Shown: piece after piece, positions 20,055 through 28,923 of the stretch
How the letters are laid out: every line of letters starts with the position of its first letter
How positions within the stretch are numbered: the stretch's first letter is position 1
Origin: an uncultured Cellulomonas sp.
Lineage (GTDB): Bacteria; Actinomycetota; Actinomycetes; Actinomycetales; Cellulomonadaceae
DNA: 64,000 bases
Direction: 5' to 3'
Assembly: GCF_947494015.1 (NCBI RefSeq)
Contig: NZ_CANLTL010000001.1
Coordinates: 124,001 to 188,000, forward strand
Notes under the pieces: model-generated
Seen by the model: only the letters and a program-made list of their open reading frames with translations
What the model was told of the DNA's origin: nothing
Databases searched by the model: none
Position numbers and translations under genes: made by a program

Positions 20055-20695
20055 CACTCCCCCTGACGGGTCAGGCGCGCGGAGGCGTACGTCTGCATGG
20101 GGTTGCCGAAGGCCGCCAGGTCCCAGGCCCACATGAGCTCGCCGTTGACCAGGCCGTACAGGCGCTTGGCGGCGGCCACCTCGGCGGCGGTCGAGGTCCG
20201 CGCGACGAGGTCGCTCACCAGGTCGACGCGGCCGTTGCCCACGCTGCCGACGTACACCGCGACGTGCCCGGCCGGGTCGGCCATGAGCACCTCGACCGGG
20301 AACTGGTTCTCGGCCAGGTCCGGTGTCCGCTCGGTCGAGACCCGCCAGTAGCCCGACTCGGTCGACCAGACCGGTCCGGCGTCCGGGGCGGCCTGGGGCG
20401 GCACGACGCCGCCGGCGGTGCGCAGCGGCTCGTCGTCCGGCCCGGATGCCGCGGGGTCCCCGGACTCGTCCGCGTCGGAGGTGAGCTCGGCGGCGTCGTC
20501 GGGCACGACGATGAGGCGGATCGTGGAGGTGTAGCGCAGGTACGGCCCGCCGTCGTGGTCGAACTCGACCTCCTGGGTGAAGGCGGCCTCCTCGATGCCG
20601 GGGTAGCCCACCACCCCCTCGCCGCGCCACCGCCCGACGAGCCAGGCGAGCGGGTACACCTCGGGCGCGAGGCCCTCGGGCAGGGAGAACGGCAT
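20054..20695 (-). CDS. nitrobindin-like FABP family heme-binding protein
   Basis: A 213-residue beta-barrel protein. It begins with the family pattern LAWLVGRWRGEGVVGYPGIE, here cited to its 20th residue, and ends with a barrel strand containing YASARLTRQ. Related proteins (Rv2717c, nitrobindins) bind ferric heme and isomerise peroxynitrite. An Asp/Glu/Pro-rich insertion of about 40 residues (about 73-110) splits the barrel and is longer than usual. It is translationally coupled to the folate-binding protein downstream. Confidence 0.8.
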   Translation of the reverse strand: MPFSLPEGLAPEVYPLAWLVGRWRGEGVVGYPGIEEAAFTQEVEFDHDGGPYLRYTSTIRLIVVPDDAAELTSDADESGDPAASGPDDEPLRTAGGVVPPQAAPDAGPVWSTESGYWRVSTERTPDLAENQFPVEVLMADPAGHVAVYVGSVGNGRVDLVSDLVARTSTAAEVAAAKRLYGLVNGELMWAWDLAAFGNPMQTYASARLTRQGE

Positions 20696-20761
20696 GGGGA
20701 ACCTTCCGTCGGCGCGGGGCTCTCCGGCGTGGCCGGGCCCCGCTGCGGTCGTTCGGTCAGA

Positions 20762-20875
20762 TCAGCGCTGGCCCTTGTACAGGCGCCAGATCACCAGGCC
20801 GGCGATCCAGCCGATCGCGAGCGTGGCCAGGACGAGCAGGCCGATGTAGAAGATCTCGAGCGCGGGGATCGACAT
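20762..20875 (-). CDS. 37-residue single-span membrane protein
   Basis: The ATG at 20875 opens MSIPALEIFYIGLLVLATLA and ends with a charged tail LYKGQR. One hydrophobic segment spans about residues 8-31. A minus-strand TAGGAT box (20882-20887) sits 6 bases before the ATG with no ribosome site, so the transcript is probably leaderless. The clean membrane/charged-tail design and the promoter support a real gene. Function unknown. Confidence 0.7.
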   Translation of the reverse strand: MSIPALEIFYIGLLVLATLAIGWIAGLVIWRLYKGQR

Positions 20876-20968
20876 GCGGCGATCCTACCGACCGGTCGCG
20901 GCGCGGGGCGTCGGGAGTGGCCGAGGCCACAGCGCGGGGGAGCCGGTCGGTCGGCGGCTCCCCGGCCA

Positions 20969-21703
20969 TCAGCCGACCAGCACCCGGCCGACGACGTAGA
21001 CGAGGATCCCGGTCACGGTCACCGGCAGGACCGCCCCCGCGACGGCGGGCCAGCGACGGCGCATCACCGGCAGCCGGTCGAACAGCCGGTGCAGGGTCGC
21101 GATGAGGATGCCGACGGCGACCCCGATGAGCGCGCCGGGGAGCACGTCGACCTCGGGCAGCAGGGCGCCCCCGCCCGCCCCGGCGCCCGCGGCGGCGACG
21201 ATCGTCACCAGCGCGGACAGCCACCCGGCGAGGTGCACGGCGGACACCGCGGAGCCCACCGCGAGCGCGAGCGCCCCGGTCACCACGACCGGCTCGCCGC
21301 CCGTGGTGCGGCCGGCCGCGACCCACCCGGCGACGGACGCCGCCACCAGGACGCCGGACACGACCGCCGCGACCGACTCCACGAGCCGCTCGCGCCCGTC
21401 GCGGCGCACGAGCTCGTGCAGGAACGCGAGCACGACGGCGAGCGCGAGCACCTCGGGCAGCTCACGCAGGTACGGCTCCCCGGTCGTGAAGGTCACCGCC
21501 AGGACGCCGCCGAGCCCGCCCAGTGCGATCACCGCGCCCGCACCGCGCCGCGCCGGGGCGTCGGCCAGTCCCGGCCAGCCGGCGGCGACCGCCAGCGCGA
21601 GCACTGCCGCGAGCACGACCAGCGCGACCTCGCCGAGCGAGGCCGCGACGGCGACCAGCGCGGCGACGGCGGCGGTGACGACCGCGCGGGTGGAGACGGT
21701 CAT
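20969..21703 (-). CDS. multi-span membrane protein of unknown function
   Basis: A protein of 244 residues from ATG 21703, with about seven hydrophobic segments and a charged central stretch LHELVRRDGRERLVESVAAV. No family motif is recognised with certainty; it is an actinobacterial conserved-hypothetical type. A longer form from ATG 21832 would add a Pro/Arg-rich 43-residue tail. Neither start has a good ribosome site; the shorter one puts the first span close to the N-terminus. It is divergent from glnR. Confidence 0.6.
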   Translation of the reverse strand: MTVSTRAVVTAAVAALVAVAASLGEVALVVLAAVLALAVAAGWPGLADAPARRGAGAVIALGGLGGVLAVTFTTGEPYLRELPEVLALAVVLAFLHELVRRDGRERLVESVAAVVSGVLVAASVAGWVAAGRTTGGEPVVVTGALALAVGSAVSAVHLAGWLSALVTIVAAAGAGAGGGALLPEVDVLPGALIGVAVGILIATLHRLFDRLPVMRRRWPAVAGAVLPVTVTGILVYVVGRVLVG

Positions 21704-21896
21704 CGGGTGGTGGCCGTCTCGGTCCGGCGCCGGGCCGGTCGCCGCCGCGCGGCCGGTGTCGCGGGGACCGGGGACGGGCGGGTCAGCGGGGGTCGTGGGC
21801 GGGCGAGCACGCCGAGGAGTCTCGCAGACCATGGCGTGACGCCGTCGGAGCCGGGCCGCGGGCTACTCTGGCCCCTCACCCCTCCCGGGAGGTCCT

Positions 21897-22640
21897 GTGG
21901 CAGAGCTCCTGCTCCTGACGCCGACCGCCGGGGGTTCAGCGCAGGTGCTCCCCGCCCTGGGACTGCTGTCCCACCGGGTGCGGGTGCTTCCCGTCGAGCC
22001 CTCCGCGTTGGTCGACGCGCCGGATGCCGACGTCGTCGTGCTCGACGCCCGACGCGACCTCGTGGTCGCCCGCACCACCTGCCGGCTGCTGCGCGCCACC
22101 GGACTCGCGGTGCCGCTGCTGCTGGTGCTCACCGAGGGCGGGCTGACCGCGCTGACGGCCGAGTGGGGCGCGGACGACATCGTGCTGGAGCAGGCGTCCC
22201 CGGCCGAGGTCGAGGCCCGCATCCGCCTCGTCATCGAGCGCAGCGCGCGCGAGACGGTCCAGGACGCACCGCAGGAGATCTCGTCGGGGGAGCTGACCAT
22301 CGATGCCGGCGGCTACACCGCCCGGCTGCGCGGCCGCCCGCTCGACCTGACCTACAAGGAGTTCGAGCTGCTCAAGTACCTCGTGCAGCACCCCGGCCGG
22401 GTGTTCACCCGGGCCCAGCTGCTCCAGGAGGTGTGGGGCTACGACTACTACGGGGGCACCCGCACGGTCGACGTCCACGTCCGCCGCCTGCGCGCGAAGC
22501 TCGGCCTCGAGCACGAGGCCCTGATCGGCACCGTCCGCAACGTGGGCTACCGGTTCGACCCGCCCAAGGACCGTCGCGCGTCGGCCGCCGACGACGGCGT
22601 CCGCCCAGCCGCGGGGCTGGCGGCACCGGCCGACGTGTAG
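21897..22640 (+). CDS. glnR: nitrogen regulator GlnR, OmpR-type
   Basis: A 247-residue orphan response regulator. The receiver domain (1-115) keeps one Asp in VVVLDARRD but lacks the paired acidic residues and Lys of phosphorylated receivers, as in Streptomyces GlnR. The winged-helix C-terminal domain is nearly the family consensus: [31 protein letters not shown] and VGYRF. In actinobacteria GlnR controls ammonium assimilation genes. The GTG at 21897 follows GGGAGG by 4 bases, and TACTCT at 21864-21869 may be the -10. No sensor kinase is adjacent. Confidence 0.88.
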   Translation: MAELLLLTPTAGGSAQVLPALGLLSHRVRVLPVEPSALVDAPDADVVVLDARRDLVVARTTCRLLRATGLAVPLLLVLTEGGLTALTAEWGADDIVLEQASPAEVEARIRLVIERSARETVQDAPQEISSGELTIDAGGYTARLRGRPLDLTYKEFELLKYLVQHPGRVFTRAQLLQEVWGYDYYGGTRTVDVHVRRLRAKLGLEHEALIGTVRNVGYRFDPPKDRRASAADDGVRPAAGLAAPADV

Positions 22641-22714
22641 GCCACGCCGACGTCACCCGCACGGGCACGCGGGGCGGCGCCCCCGACCCGCGCGACTGAG
22701 TAGCCTTCGGTCCG

Positions 22715-23641
22715 ATGACCTCGGACCCCAGCACCGTGCTCGTCGACGGGCCGTGGCAGCACCGGTTCGTCCCGGCGAACGCCGCCCGCTTCCACGTCGC
22801 ACTCGCCGGACCCGACGACCGTGACGCGCCCCTCGTGGTGCTGCTCCACGGGTTCCCGCAGTTCTGGTGGGCGTGGCGGCACCAGCTCACCGCGCTGGCC
22901 GACGCCGGTCTGCGCGTCGCGGCGATGGACCTGCGCGGCACCGGCGCGTCGGACAAGCCGCCGCTGGGCTACGACGTCCCCACGCTCGCCGCCGACGTCG
23001 CGGGACTGGTCCGCGCGCTGGGGGCCGACCGCGCCGTCGTCGTCGGGCACGGGACGGGTGGGACGGTGGCCTGGGCGATGCCCGCACTGCACCCCGGCGT
23101 GACCCGCGCGGTCGCCGCGGTCTCGTCGCCGCACCCGCTGCGGCTGCACGCGTCGGTCGCCCGCACGCTGCGTCCGGGTCCGCTGCGCCACCTGGCCTAC
23201 TTCCAGCTGCCCGCGCTGCCCGAACGGTCCCTCGCCCAGGGGGACCGCGTGGACCGGGTGCTGCGCGAGTGGAGCGGGCCCGGCTGGCCGGACGCCGCGA
23301 CGATCGCCACCTACCGCGCCGCCGCGCAGGTCCCGTTCGCCGCGCACGGCGCGATGGAGCAGCTGCGGTGGCTGGTCCGGTCGACGCCCCGGGCCGACGG
23401 GCGCCGGTACCTGACCGCGCTCGAGACCCCGGTGGACGTGCCGGTGCTCCAGCTGCACGGCGCGGCCGACCGGTGCCTGCCGGTGGGGACCGCGCGGCTG
23501 ACCGGTGCGCACGCCGGACTGGCCACCGGCGGGTACCGGTTCGAGGTGGTCCCCGGCGCCGGCCACTTCCTGCCCGAGGAGGCCCCGGACCGGGTCAGCG
23601 AGCTGCTGGTGGGGTGGCTGGGCGAGGTGGGCACGGCCTGA
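22715..23641 (+). CDS. alpha/beta hydrolase, epoxide-hydrolase-like, nucleophile missing
   Basis: A 308-residue alpha/beta hydrolase fold protein. The oxyanion loop HGFPQFWWAW, the DLRGTGASDKP strand, the acid region LHGAADRCLP and the His in GAGHFLPEE fit epoxide hydrolases and haloalkane dehalogenases. The nucleophile elbow, normally GHDWG or GHSxG, reads GHGTGG, so Gly replaces the catalytic Asp/Ser. It may be inactive or work differently. TAGCCT (22701-22706) lies 8 bases before the ATG, suggesting a leaderless message. Mycobacterial crp/nth loci also carry an epoxide-hydrolase-like gene. Confidence 0.82.
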   Translation: MTSDPSTVLVDGPWQHRFVPANAARFHVALAGPDDRDAPLVVLLHGFPQFWWAWRHQLTALADAGLRVAAMDLRGTGASDKPPLGYDVPTLAADVAGLVRALGADRAVVVGHGTGGTVAWAMPALHPGVTRAVAAVSSPHPLRLHASVARTLRPGPLRHLAYFQLPALPERSLAQGDRVDRVLREWSGPGWPDAATIATYRAAAQVPFAAHGAMEQLRWLVRSTPRADGRRYLTALETPVDVPVLQLHGAADRCLPVGTARLTGAHAGLATGGYRFEVVPGAGHFLPEEAPDRVSELLVGWLGEVGTA

Positions 23642-23651
23642 CCCGCCCGGG

Positions 23652-24347
23652 TCAGCCCTTGAGCATCGCGGTCGCCGCGTCCGGGTCGACCTCGCCGACC
23701 CCGAACGACGGGCAGTCCCGCGCCACCGGGCACGCCCCGCACGCGGGCCGGCGCGCGAAGCAGGTGCGCCGACCGTGGAAGATCAGCCGGTGGGAGAGCA
23801 TCGTCCACTCCGACCGGGGCACCAGCTCGCCGACCGCGTGCTCGACCTTGACCGGGTCCTCCTCCGCGGTCCAGCCCAGCCGGCGCACCAGCCGCCCCAC
23901 GTGCGTGTCGACCGTGATCCCCGGGACGCCGAACGCGTTGCCCAGCACGACGTTGGCGGTCTTGCGGCCGACGCCCGGCAGGGTCACGAGGTCCTCGAGG
24001 CGCGACGGGACCTGCCCGTCGTACCGCTCGACCAGTGCACCGGCGAGCCCCAGGAGCGACTGCGACTTGGCCCGGAAGAAGCCGGTGCTGCGGATGATCT
24101 CCTCGAGCTCGGCACGGTCGGCGGCGGCCAGCGCGTGGGCGTCCGGGTAGCGGGCGAACAGGGTCGGGGTCACGAGGTTCACCCGGACGTCCGTGGTCTG
24201 GGCGGACAGCACGGTCGCCACCAGCAGCTCCAGCGGCGTGCGGAAGTCGAGCTCGCAGCGGGCGTCGGGGTACCGCTGGGCGAGGGCGCGGTTCACCCGC
24301 CGCGCCCGGCGCACCAGCGCCAGCCGGGACTCCGGCGTCGTCGTCAC
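23652..24347 (-). CDS. nth: endonuclease III
   Basis: A 231-residue base-excision-repair glycosylase/AP lyase that removes oxidised pyrimidines. The helix-hairpin-helix carries the catalytic Lys in [14 protein letters not shown], the catalytic Asp is in VDTHVGRL, and a Cys-x6-Cys-x2-Cys-x5-Cys cluster motif ([17 protein letters not shown]) binds 4Fe-4S near the C-terminus. Start chosen at GTG 24347, which follows a minus-strand TACGCT box (24354-24359) by 6 bases. It is convergent with the hydrolase gene and divergent from crp. Confidence 0.95.
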   Translation of the reverse strand: MTTTPESRLALVRRARRVNRALAQRYPDARCELDFRTPLELLVATVLSAQTTDVRVNLVTPTLFARYPDAHALAAADRAELEEIIRSTGFFRAKSQSLLGLAGALVERYDGQVPSRLEDLVTLPGVGRKTANVVLGNAFGVPGITVDTHVGRLVRRLGWTAEEDPVKVEHAVGELVPRSEWTMLSHRLIFHGRRTCFARRPACGACPVARDCPSFGVGEVDPDAATAMLKG

Positions 24348-24537
24348 CCGCCGAGCGTACGACCGCGCGCCCACGCGGCGACCACCGCGCCGGACCGCCG
24401 CGCCGGCCGGTGACGTCGACCGGACGTCGCACGGCCTCGACACGGCGGTGGCCCCGCACCCGACCCGCCGCCCCAGACCCGGCACCATGGGGCAGACTGT
24501 CGTCCAGGACGTGACCACCAGCACAGTGAGGATCCAC

Positions 24538-25215
24538 GTGGACGACGACGTCGTGCTCTCCGCACCGCTCTTTGCCAACATGGACCGCGAGCAGACCCGG
24601 GCTCTGCAGGCATCGATGACGCCGATGACCCTGACCCGCGGCGAGGTCCTCTTCCACGAGGGCGAGCCGGGCGACCGTCTGTACGTCATCGCGAGCGGCA
24701 AGATCAAGCTCGGCCGACGCTCGAGCGACGGGCGGGAGAACCTGCTGGCGGTCCTCGGCCCGGGCGAGATGTTCGGCGAGCTGTCGCTGTTCGACCCCGG
24801 TCCCCGCACCGCCACCGCCAGCGTGGTCGCCGACGCCCAGCTGCTCGAGCTGGGCCACCAGGACCTCATCGACTGGCTGCAGTCCAGCCCGACCGTCGCC
24901 AAGCACCTCCTCGAGGCGCTCGCCCGACGCCTGCGCCGCACCAACGAGGCGCTGGCGGACCTGGTCTTCTCCGACGTCCCCGGCCGGGTCGCCAAGGCGC
25001 TGCTCGACCTGTCCACCCGCTTCGGCGAGCCGGTCGACGACGGCCTGCGCGTCGCGCACGACCTCACCCAGGAGGAGCTCGCGCAGCTCGTCGGGGCGTC
25101 GCGCGAGACCGTCAACAAGGCGCTCGCCGACTTCGCCGCACGGGGCTGGGTCCGTCGTGAGGGCCGCGCCGTGGTGCTGCTCGACATCGACCGCCTGGAG
25201 CGTCGCGCCCGCTGA
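24538..25215 (+). CDS. crp: Crp/Fnr-family transcriptional regulator
   Basis: A 225-residue cAMP-receptor-type regulator: cyclic-nucleotide beta-roll (about 10-130; [17 protein letters not shown], then the phosphate-binding cassette [19 protein letters not shown] with the Glu and Arg that contact cAMP), a long dimer helix, and a helix-turn-helix [20 protein letters not shown]. The start at GTG 24538, 6 bases after GAGG, gives the usual 225-residue length; longer in-frame starts add unstructured sequence. Divergent from nth, as in mycobacteria, where Crp is a global regulator. Confidence 0.93.
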   Translation: MDDDVVLSAPLFANMDREQTRALQASMTPMTLTRGEVLFHEGEPGDRLYVIASGKIKLGRRSSDGRENLLAVLGPGEMFGELSLFDPGPRTATASVVADAQLLELGHQDLIDWLQSSPTVAKHLLEALARRLRRTNEALADLVFSDVPGRVAKALLDLSTRFGEPVDDGLRVAHDLTQEELAQLVGASRETVNKALADFAARGWVRREGRAVVLLDIDRLERRAR

Positions 25216-25282
25216 CCGGGTCGGACGCGGATCGCTCGCCCGGGCGGACCGGCACCGACGGCACCGGGCCGCCGCGGACCGG

Positions 25283-25753
25283 TCAGCGGACCTCGACGAC
25301 GATCTCCACCTCGACCGGCGAGTCGAGCGGCAGGACCGCGACACCGACCGCGCTGCGGGCGTGCACGCCCGCGTCGCCGAGCACCTGGCCGAGCAGCTCG
25401 CTGGCGCCGTTGACGACCTGCGGCTGACCGGTGAAGGACGGGTCGCTCGCCACGTAGCCGGTCACCTTGACGACCCGCACGACGGCGTCCAGCCCGCCGA
25501 CGAGCGAGGCGACCGCGGCGAGCGCGTTGAGGGCGGCCGTGCGCGCCAGGTCGGCCGCGGCGGCCGGGTCGACGAGCCCGTCCCCCACGCCCACCTTGCC
25601 GGTCAGCGCCAGCGCCCCGTCGACGAAGGGCAGCTGCCCGGAGGTGTGGACGAGGTCGCCGGTCCGGACCGCGGGGACGTAGGCGGCGACCGGTGCGGCG
25701 ACGTCGGGCAGGGTGACCCCGAGCTCGGCGAGGCGTGCGTCGACCCGGCCCAT
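25283..25753 (-). CDS. RidA (YjgF/YER057c) family protein
   Basis: A 156-residue protein of the RidA superfamily, whose members hydrolyse reactive enamine/imine intermediates from PLP enzymes. The core runs from [10 protein letters not shown] to the C-terminal strand [10 protein letters not shown]. The catalytic Arg of true RidA (in the R-x-C/A-V-x-V region near the C-terminus) appears as [11 protein letters not shown], so the Arg is plausible. It starts 11 bases after the DUF4177 gene and probably shares its transcript. The Crp-RidA-WhiB4 order matches mycobacteria. Confidence 0.85.
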   Translation of the reverse strand: MGRVDARLAELGVTLPDVAAPVAAYVPAVRTGDLVHTSGQLPFVDGALALTGKVGVGDGLVDPAAAADLARTAALNALAAVASLVGGLDAVVRVVKVTGYVASDPSFTGQPQVVNGASELLGQVLGDAGVHARSAVGVAVLPLDSPVEVEIVVEVR

Positions 25754-25764
25754 GGCGGGGCGGC

Positions 25765-25923
25765 TCAGGCGGAGGTGGGGCGCTTGAGGTAGGCGACCAG
25801 GCCGGCGTCCGGTCCCTGGATCACCTGCACGAGCTCCCAGCCGTCGGATCCCCACTGGTCGAGGATCGCCTTGGTGGCGTGGATGATCAGGGGGACGGTC
25901 GCGTACTCCCACGTGGTGGCCAT
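25765..25923 (-). CDS. DUF4177-type small protein
   Basis: A 52-residue protein starting [20 protein letters not shown] and containing [11 protein letters not shown], the DUF4177 pattern (a W-E-Y strand followed by G-x-x-G-W-E-L). Function unknown. The ATG lies 6 bases after a minus-strand TACGCT box (25930-25935), so it is probably leaderless and the first gene of a two-gene unit with the RidA-like gene. Confidence 0.8.
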   Translation of the reverse strand: MATTWEYATVPLIIHATKAILDQWGSDGWELVQVIQGPDAGLVAYLKRPTSA

Positions 25924-25936
25924 GGTGGGAGCGTAG

Positions 25937-26236
25937 TCAGGCGCTGACGCTGGCGTCGTCCGGGGACCGGCCGGCGACCACGAGCGCGTCGTACCAGGAG
26001 GGGACGTCGGGCTGCCGGCGCAGCAGTGCGCGGCGCTCGCGCTCGGTCATCCCGCCCCACACGCCGAACTCCACGCGGTTGTCGAGCGCGTCGGCCAGGC
26101 ACTCGAGCCGGACGGTGCAGCCACCGCACACGCTGCGGGCCGAACGCTGCGCGGCACCCTGGACGAACAGGTCGTCGGGCGCGATCTGCAGGCACGCGCC
26201 GCGGCTGGTCCAGTTGACGTCTTCTGTGACGCGCAC
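25937..26236 (-). CDS. whiB4: WhiB4-like iron-sulfur transcription factor
   Basis: A 99-residue WhiB-family regulator. Cys15, Cys37, Cys40 and Cys46 give the C-x21-C-x2-C-x5-C cluster-binding pattern, followed by the G(V/I)WGG turn FGVWGGMTERERRALLRR and a basic DNA-binding helix. LFVQGAAQRSA and ADALDNRVEFGVWGG match the WhiB4 branch, a redox sensor in Mycobacterium tuberculosis. GTG 26236 is chosen because GAGGAG lies 5 bases upstream. It is divergent from a PonA2-like gene, as whiB4 and ponA2 are in mycobacteria. Confidence 0.88.
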   Translation of the reverse strand: MRVTEDVNWTSRGACLQIAPDDLFVQGAAQRSARSVCGGCTVRLECLADALDNRVEFGVWGGMTERERRALLRRQPDVPSWYDALVVAGRSPDDASVSA

Positions 26237-26419
26237 GGCGCCTCCTCGAGCCATGGCGATCCACGATGTCGCCTGTGCGCCGAAACGTACCTGTGAATCG
26301 TCACGCGCAACAGGAGTCACACCGGGTCAATTCTCGTGGGTGTGAAGGAGGCGTGCAGGTACCCCGCGCGTGCGGTGTCGGCTCTCGGTCCCTCCGACCG
26401 CTCCGCGTAGTCTGAGCGA

Positions 26420-28918
26420 ATGCCTCAGTCTGCCCGTTCGCGGGGTCGCCAGGTCAACCTCTTCCAGGCCTTGGCCCTCCTCCTCGCCCTCCTGCTGGTC
26501 GCCGGGGTCGGTGGTGTGCTCACCGCCGGTCTGCTGCTGCCCGCGGTCGCCGGTGCCAGCGCCCTGACCGGCGCCACCACGGAGGTGTTCGACGACCTCC
26601 CGACCGAGCTGCGCGAGGAGCCGCTGTCGGAGAAGTCCACGGTCCTCGCCGCGGACGGGACCACCGTGCTGGCGACGTTCTACGCCCAGAACCGGATCGT
26701 CGTGCCGCTCGAGGCGATCTCGCAGGACATGCAGAACGCGGTCGTGGCGACCGAGGACAAGCGGTTCTTCGAGCACGGTGGGATCGACCCCACCGGCATG
26801 CTGCGGGCGGCCGCGAAGAACGTCCTCACCGACGACGTGGAGGGCGCCTCGACGCTCACCCAGCAGTACGTGAAGAACGTGCTCATCGAGTCCGCGACCC
26901 GGCTGGAGCCGGAGGAGCGGGAGATGGCGATCGAGGCCGCGCGGGAGGCCGACGGCGCCGCCGGCATCAGCCGCAAGCTGCGCGAGGCCAAGCTCGCCAT
27001 CGCGCTCGAGCAGCAGTACACCAAGCCGGAGATCCTCGGGAAGTACCTCAACATCGCCCAGTTCGGGGCCTCCGTGTACGGCGTCGAGGCGGCGGCCCAG
27101 TTCTACTTCGCCATGCCGGCCAGCCAGCTCGACTACCTGCGCGCCGCCACGCTCGCCGGGGTCACCCAGAGCCCGACCCACTGGGACCCCGTCGTCAACC
27201 CGGAGAACTCCGAGACGCGGCGCAACGTCGTGCTGTCCCTCATGCTCCAGCAGGGGTACATCGACCAGGCGCAGTACGACGCCGGCGTCGCGACCCCGCT
27301 GGCGTCCTACGTGACGCCGACGTCGACCCGCCTGGGGTGCATGACCGCCAACGCGGTCGCCAACGCCGGCTACTTCTGCGACTACGTGACCAAGGTGATC
27401 CGCAACAACGCGGCGTTCGGCGAGACCGAGGACGACCGCGTCCAGCTGCTGTACCGCGGGGGCCTGACGATCACCACGACGCTGGACCCCGCCCGGCAGG
27501 CCATGGCCGACGAGGAGGTCAAGGCCGGGATCCCCGTCGACGACCCGTCCGGCGTGGCCTCCGCGATCTCCGTCGTCGAGCCGGGCAGCGGCAAGATCCT
27601 CGCAATGGCGCAGAACCGCATCTACAACAACACCTCGACGGCGGGCCCGCGCGAGACGTCGGTGAACTACAACACCGACTTCGCCTACGGCGGCTCCAGC
27701 GGGTTCTCCCCCGGCTCGACGTTCAAGCCGTTCACCCTCGCGCAGTGGCTGAAGGAGGGGCACAGCCTCAACGAGGTCATCAACGCGAACCTGCGCCCGT
27801 ACAAGATGAGCGCGTTCAACTCCCCGGGCTCGGAGTGCGGCCCGTACACCGGCCCGGACTACAAGTTCGGCAACGCCGAGGGCGACGGCGGCGTCATGAC
27901 GGTGCTCAACGCGACGAAGAACTCGGTCAACTCCGGCTACATCGAGATGGCCAGCCAGCTGGACCTGTGCGGCATCTTCGACACGGCGAAGTCCCTGGGC
28001 ATCCACCGGCCGGACGGCTCGGACTACCCGGCGCTGCCCGCCAACGTCATCGGCAGCAGCGAGGTGGCGCCCCTGACGATGGCCGCCGCGTTCGCGGCGT
28101 TCGCCGCGAACGGCACCTTCTGCGAGCCGATCGCCCTGGTCAGCGTGCGTGACGCCGACGGCAACGAGCTGCCGGTGCCGTCCGCCAACTGCCGCGAGGC
28201 GCTCGAGCCGAACATCGCCGCGGCGATGAACTTCGCGCTGAGCCACGTGTGGGAGGGCACCGCGAAGGGGCTGGGCGGCATCGGGCGGCCGTCGGCGGGC
28301 AAGACGGGGACGACCTCGCACAACGAGGAGACCTGGTTCGTCGGGTACACCCCGCAGCTCGCCGCCGCGGTGTGGGTCGGCTTCTCCGAGGGCGTCATCC
28401 CGGTGCAGAACATCGTGGTCAACGGCAAGAGGGTCCGGAACGCGTACGGCTCGACGATCGCGGCCCCGACGTGGCAGCGGTTCATGCGTCGCGCGCACGA
28501 GGGGCTGGAGGTGGCGGAGTTCGCGCCGGCCGGCTCCAAGGAGATCAACGGGGTGCGGGTCACCGTCCCGCGGGTCGCCGGACGTTCCGAGTCGCAGGCG
28601 CGCGCCACCCTGCGCGACGCCGGCTTCACCGTCCGGGTCGCGAGCGAGCCGGAGCCGTCCGACGTGCGCGCCGGCGCCGTGGCGTCGACGTCTCCCGCGT
28701 CGGGCGCCAAGGTCAGCCGCGGCGCCGTCGTCACGATCACGCTGTCCAGCGGTCCGCAGGGCGGCGACGCCGATCGCGCGGAGGACGAGGAGGACGACCG
28801 CGCCTCGCGCAGCGGCACGCGGGACAGCCGTCCGGCCCCCGAGCCGGCGCCCGGACGCACCGCGGGGCCGACCACCGAGCCGACCACCGGGCCCGCCACC
28901 GAGCCCGCCGACGACTGA
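26420..28918 (+). CDS. ponA2: bifunctional penicillin-binding protein, PonA2-like, with PASTA domain
   Basis: An 832-residue class A PBP for peptidoglycan synthesis. One N-terminal membrane anchor (about 15-45), the GT51 glycosyltransferase (ATEDKRFFEHGGID with catalytic Glu; STLTQQYVKN), the transpeptidase (active Ser in SPGSTFKPF, SVN triad, KTGT in AGKTGTTSHNEETWFVG), one PASTA repeat (about 715-780) and a Thr/Pro/Glu-rich tail. The ATG follows TAGTCT (26408-26413) by 6 bases, so it is probably leaderless. It is divergent from whiB4 and 5 bases upstream of the phosphoesterase. Confidence 0.95.
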   Translation: MPQSARSRGRQVNLFQALALLLALLLVAGVGGVLTAGLLLPAVAGASALTGATTEVFDDLPTELREEPLSEKSTVLAADGTTVLATFYAQNRIVVPLEAISQDMQNAVVATEDKRFFEHGGIDPTGMLRAAAKNVLTDDVEGASTLTQQYVKNVLIESATRLEPEEREMAIEAAREADGAAGISRKLREAKLAIALEQQYTKPEILGKYLNIAQFGASVYGVEAAAQFYFAMPASQLDYLRAATLAGVTQSPTHWDPVVNPENSETRRNVVLSLMLQQGYIDQAQYDAGVATPLASYVTPTSTRLGCMTANAVANAGYFCDYVTKVIRNNAAFGETEDDRVQLLYRGGLTITTTLDPARQAMADEEVKAGIPVDDPSGVASAISVVEPGSGKILAMAQNRIYNNTSTAGPRETSVNYNTDFAYGGSSGFSPGSTFKPFTLAQWLKEGHSLNEVINANLRPYKMSAFNSPGSECGPYTGPDYKFGNAEGDGGVMTVLNATKNSVNSGYIEMASQLDLCGIFDTAKSLGIHRPDGSDYPALPANVIGSSEVAPLTMAAAFAAFAANGTFCEPIALVSVRDADGNELPVPSANCREALEPNIAAAMNFALSHVWEGTAKGLGGIGRPSAGKTGTTSHNEETWFVGYTPQLAAAVWVGFSEGVIPVQNIVVNGKRVRNAYGSTIAAPTWQRFMRRAHEGLEVAEFAPAGSKEINGVRVTVPRVAGRSESQARATLRDAGFTVRVASEPEPSDVRAGAVASTSPASGAKVSRGAVVTITLSSGPQGGDADRAEDEEDDRASRSGTRDSRPAPEPAPGRTAGPTTEPTTGPATEPADD

Positions 28919-28923
28919 GCCCG

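Noticed and set aside
24193-24537. A longer Crp starting upstream.
   Set aside because: The extension is Arg/Ser-rich, overlaps the nth start and promoter antisense, and exceeds the family length by over 100 residues.
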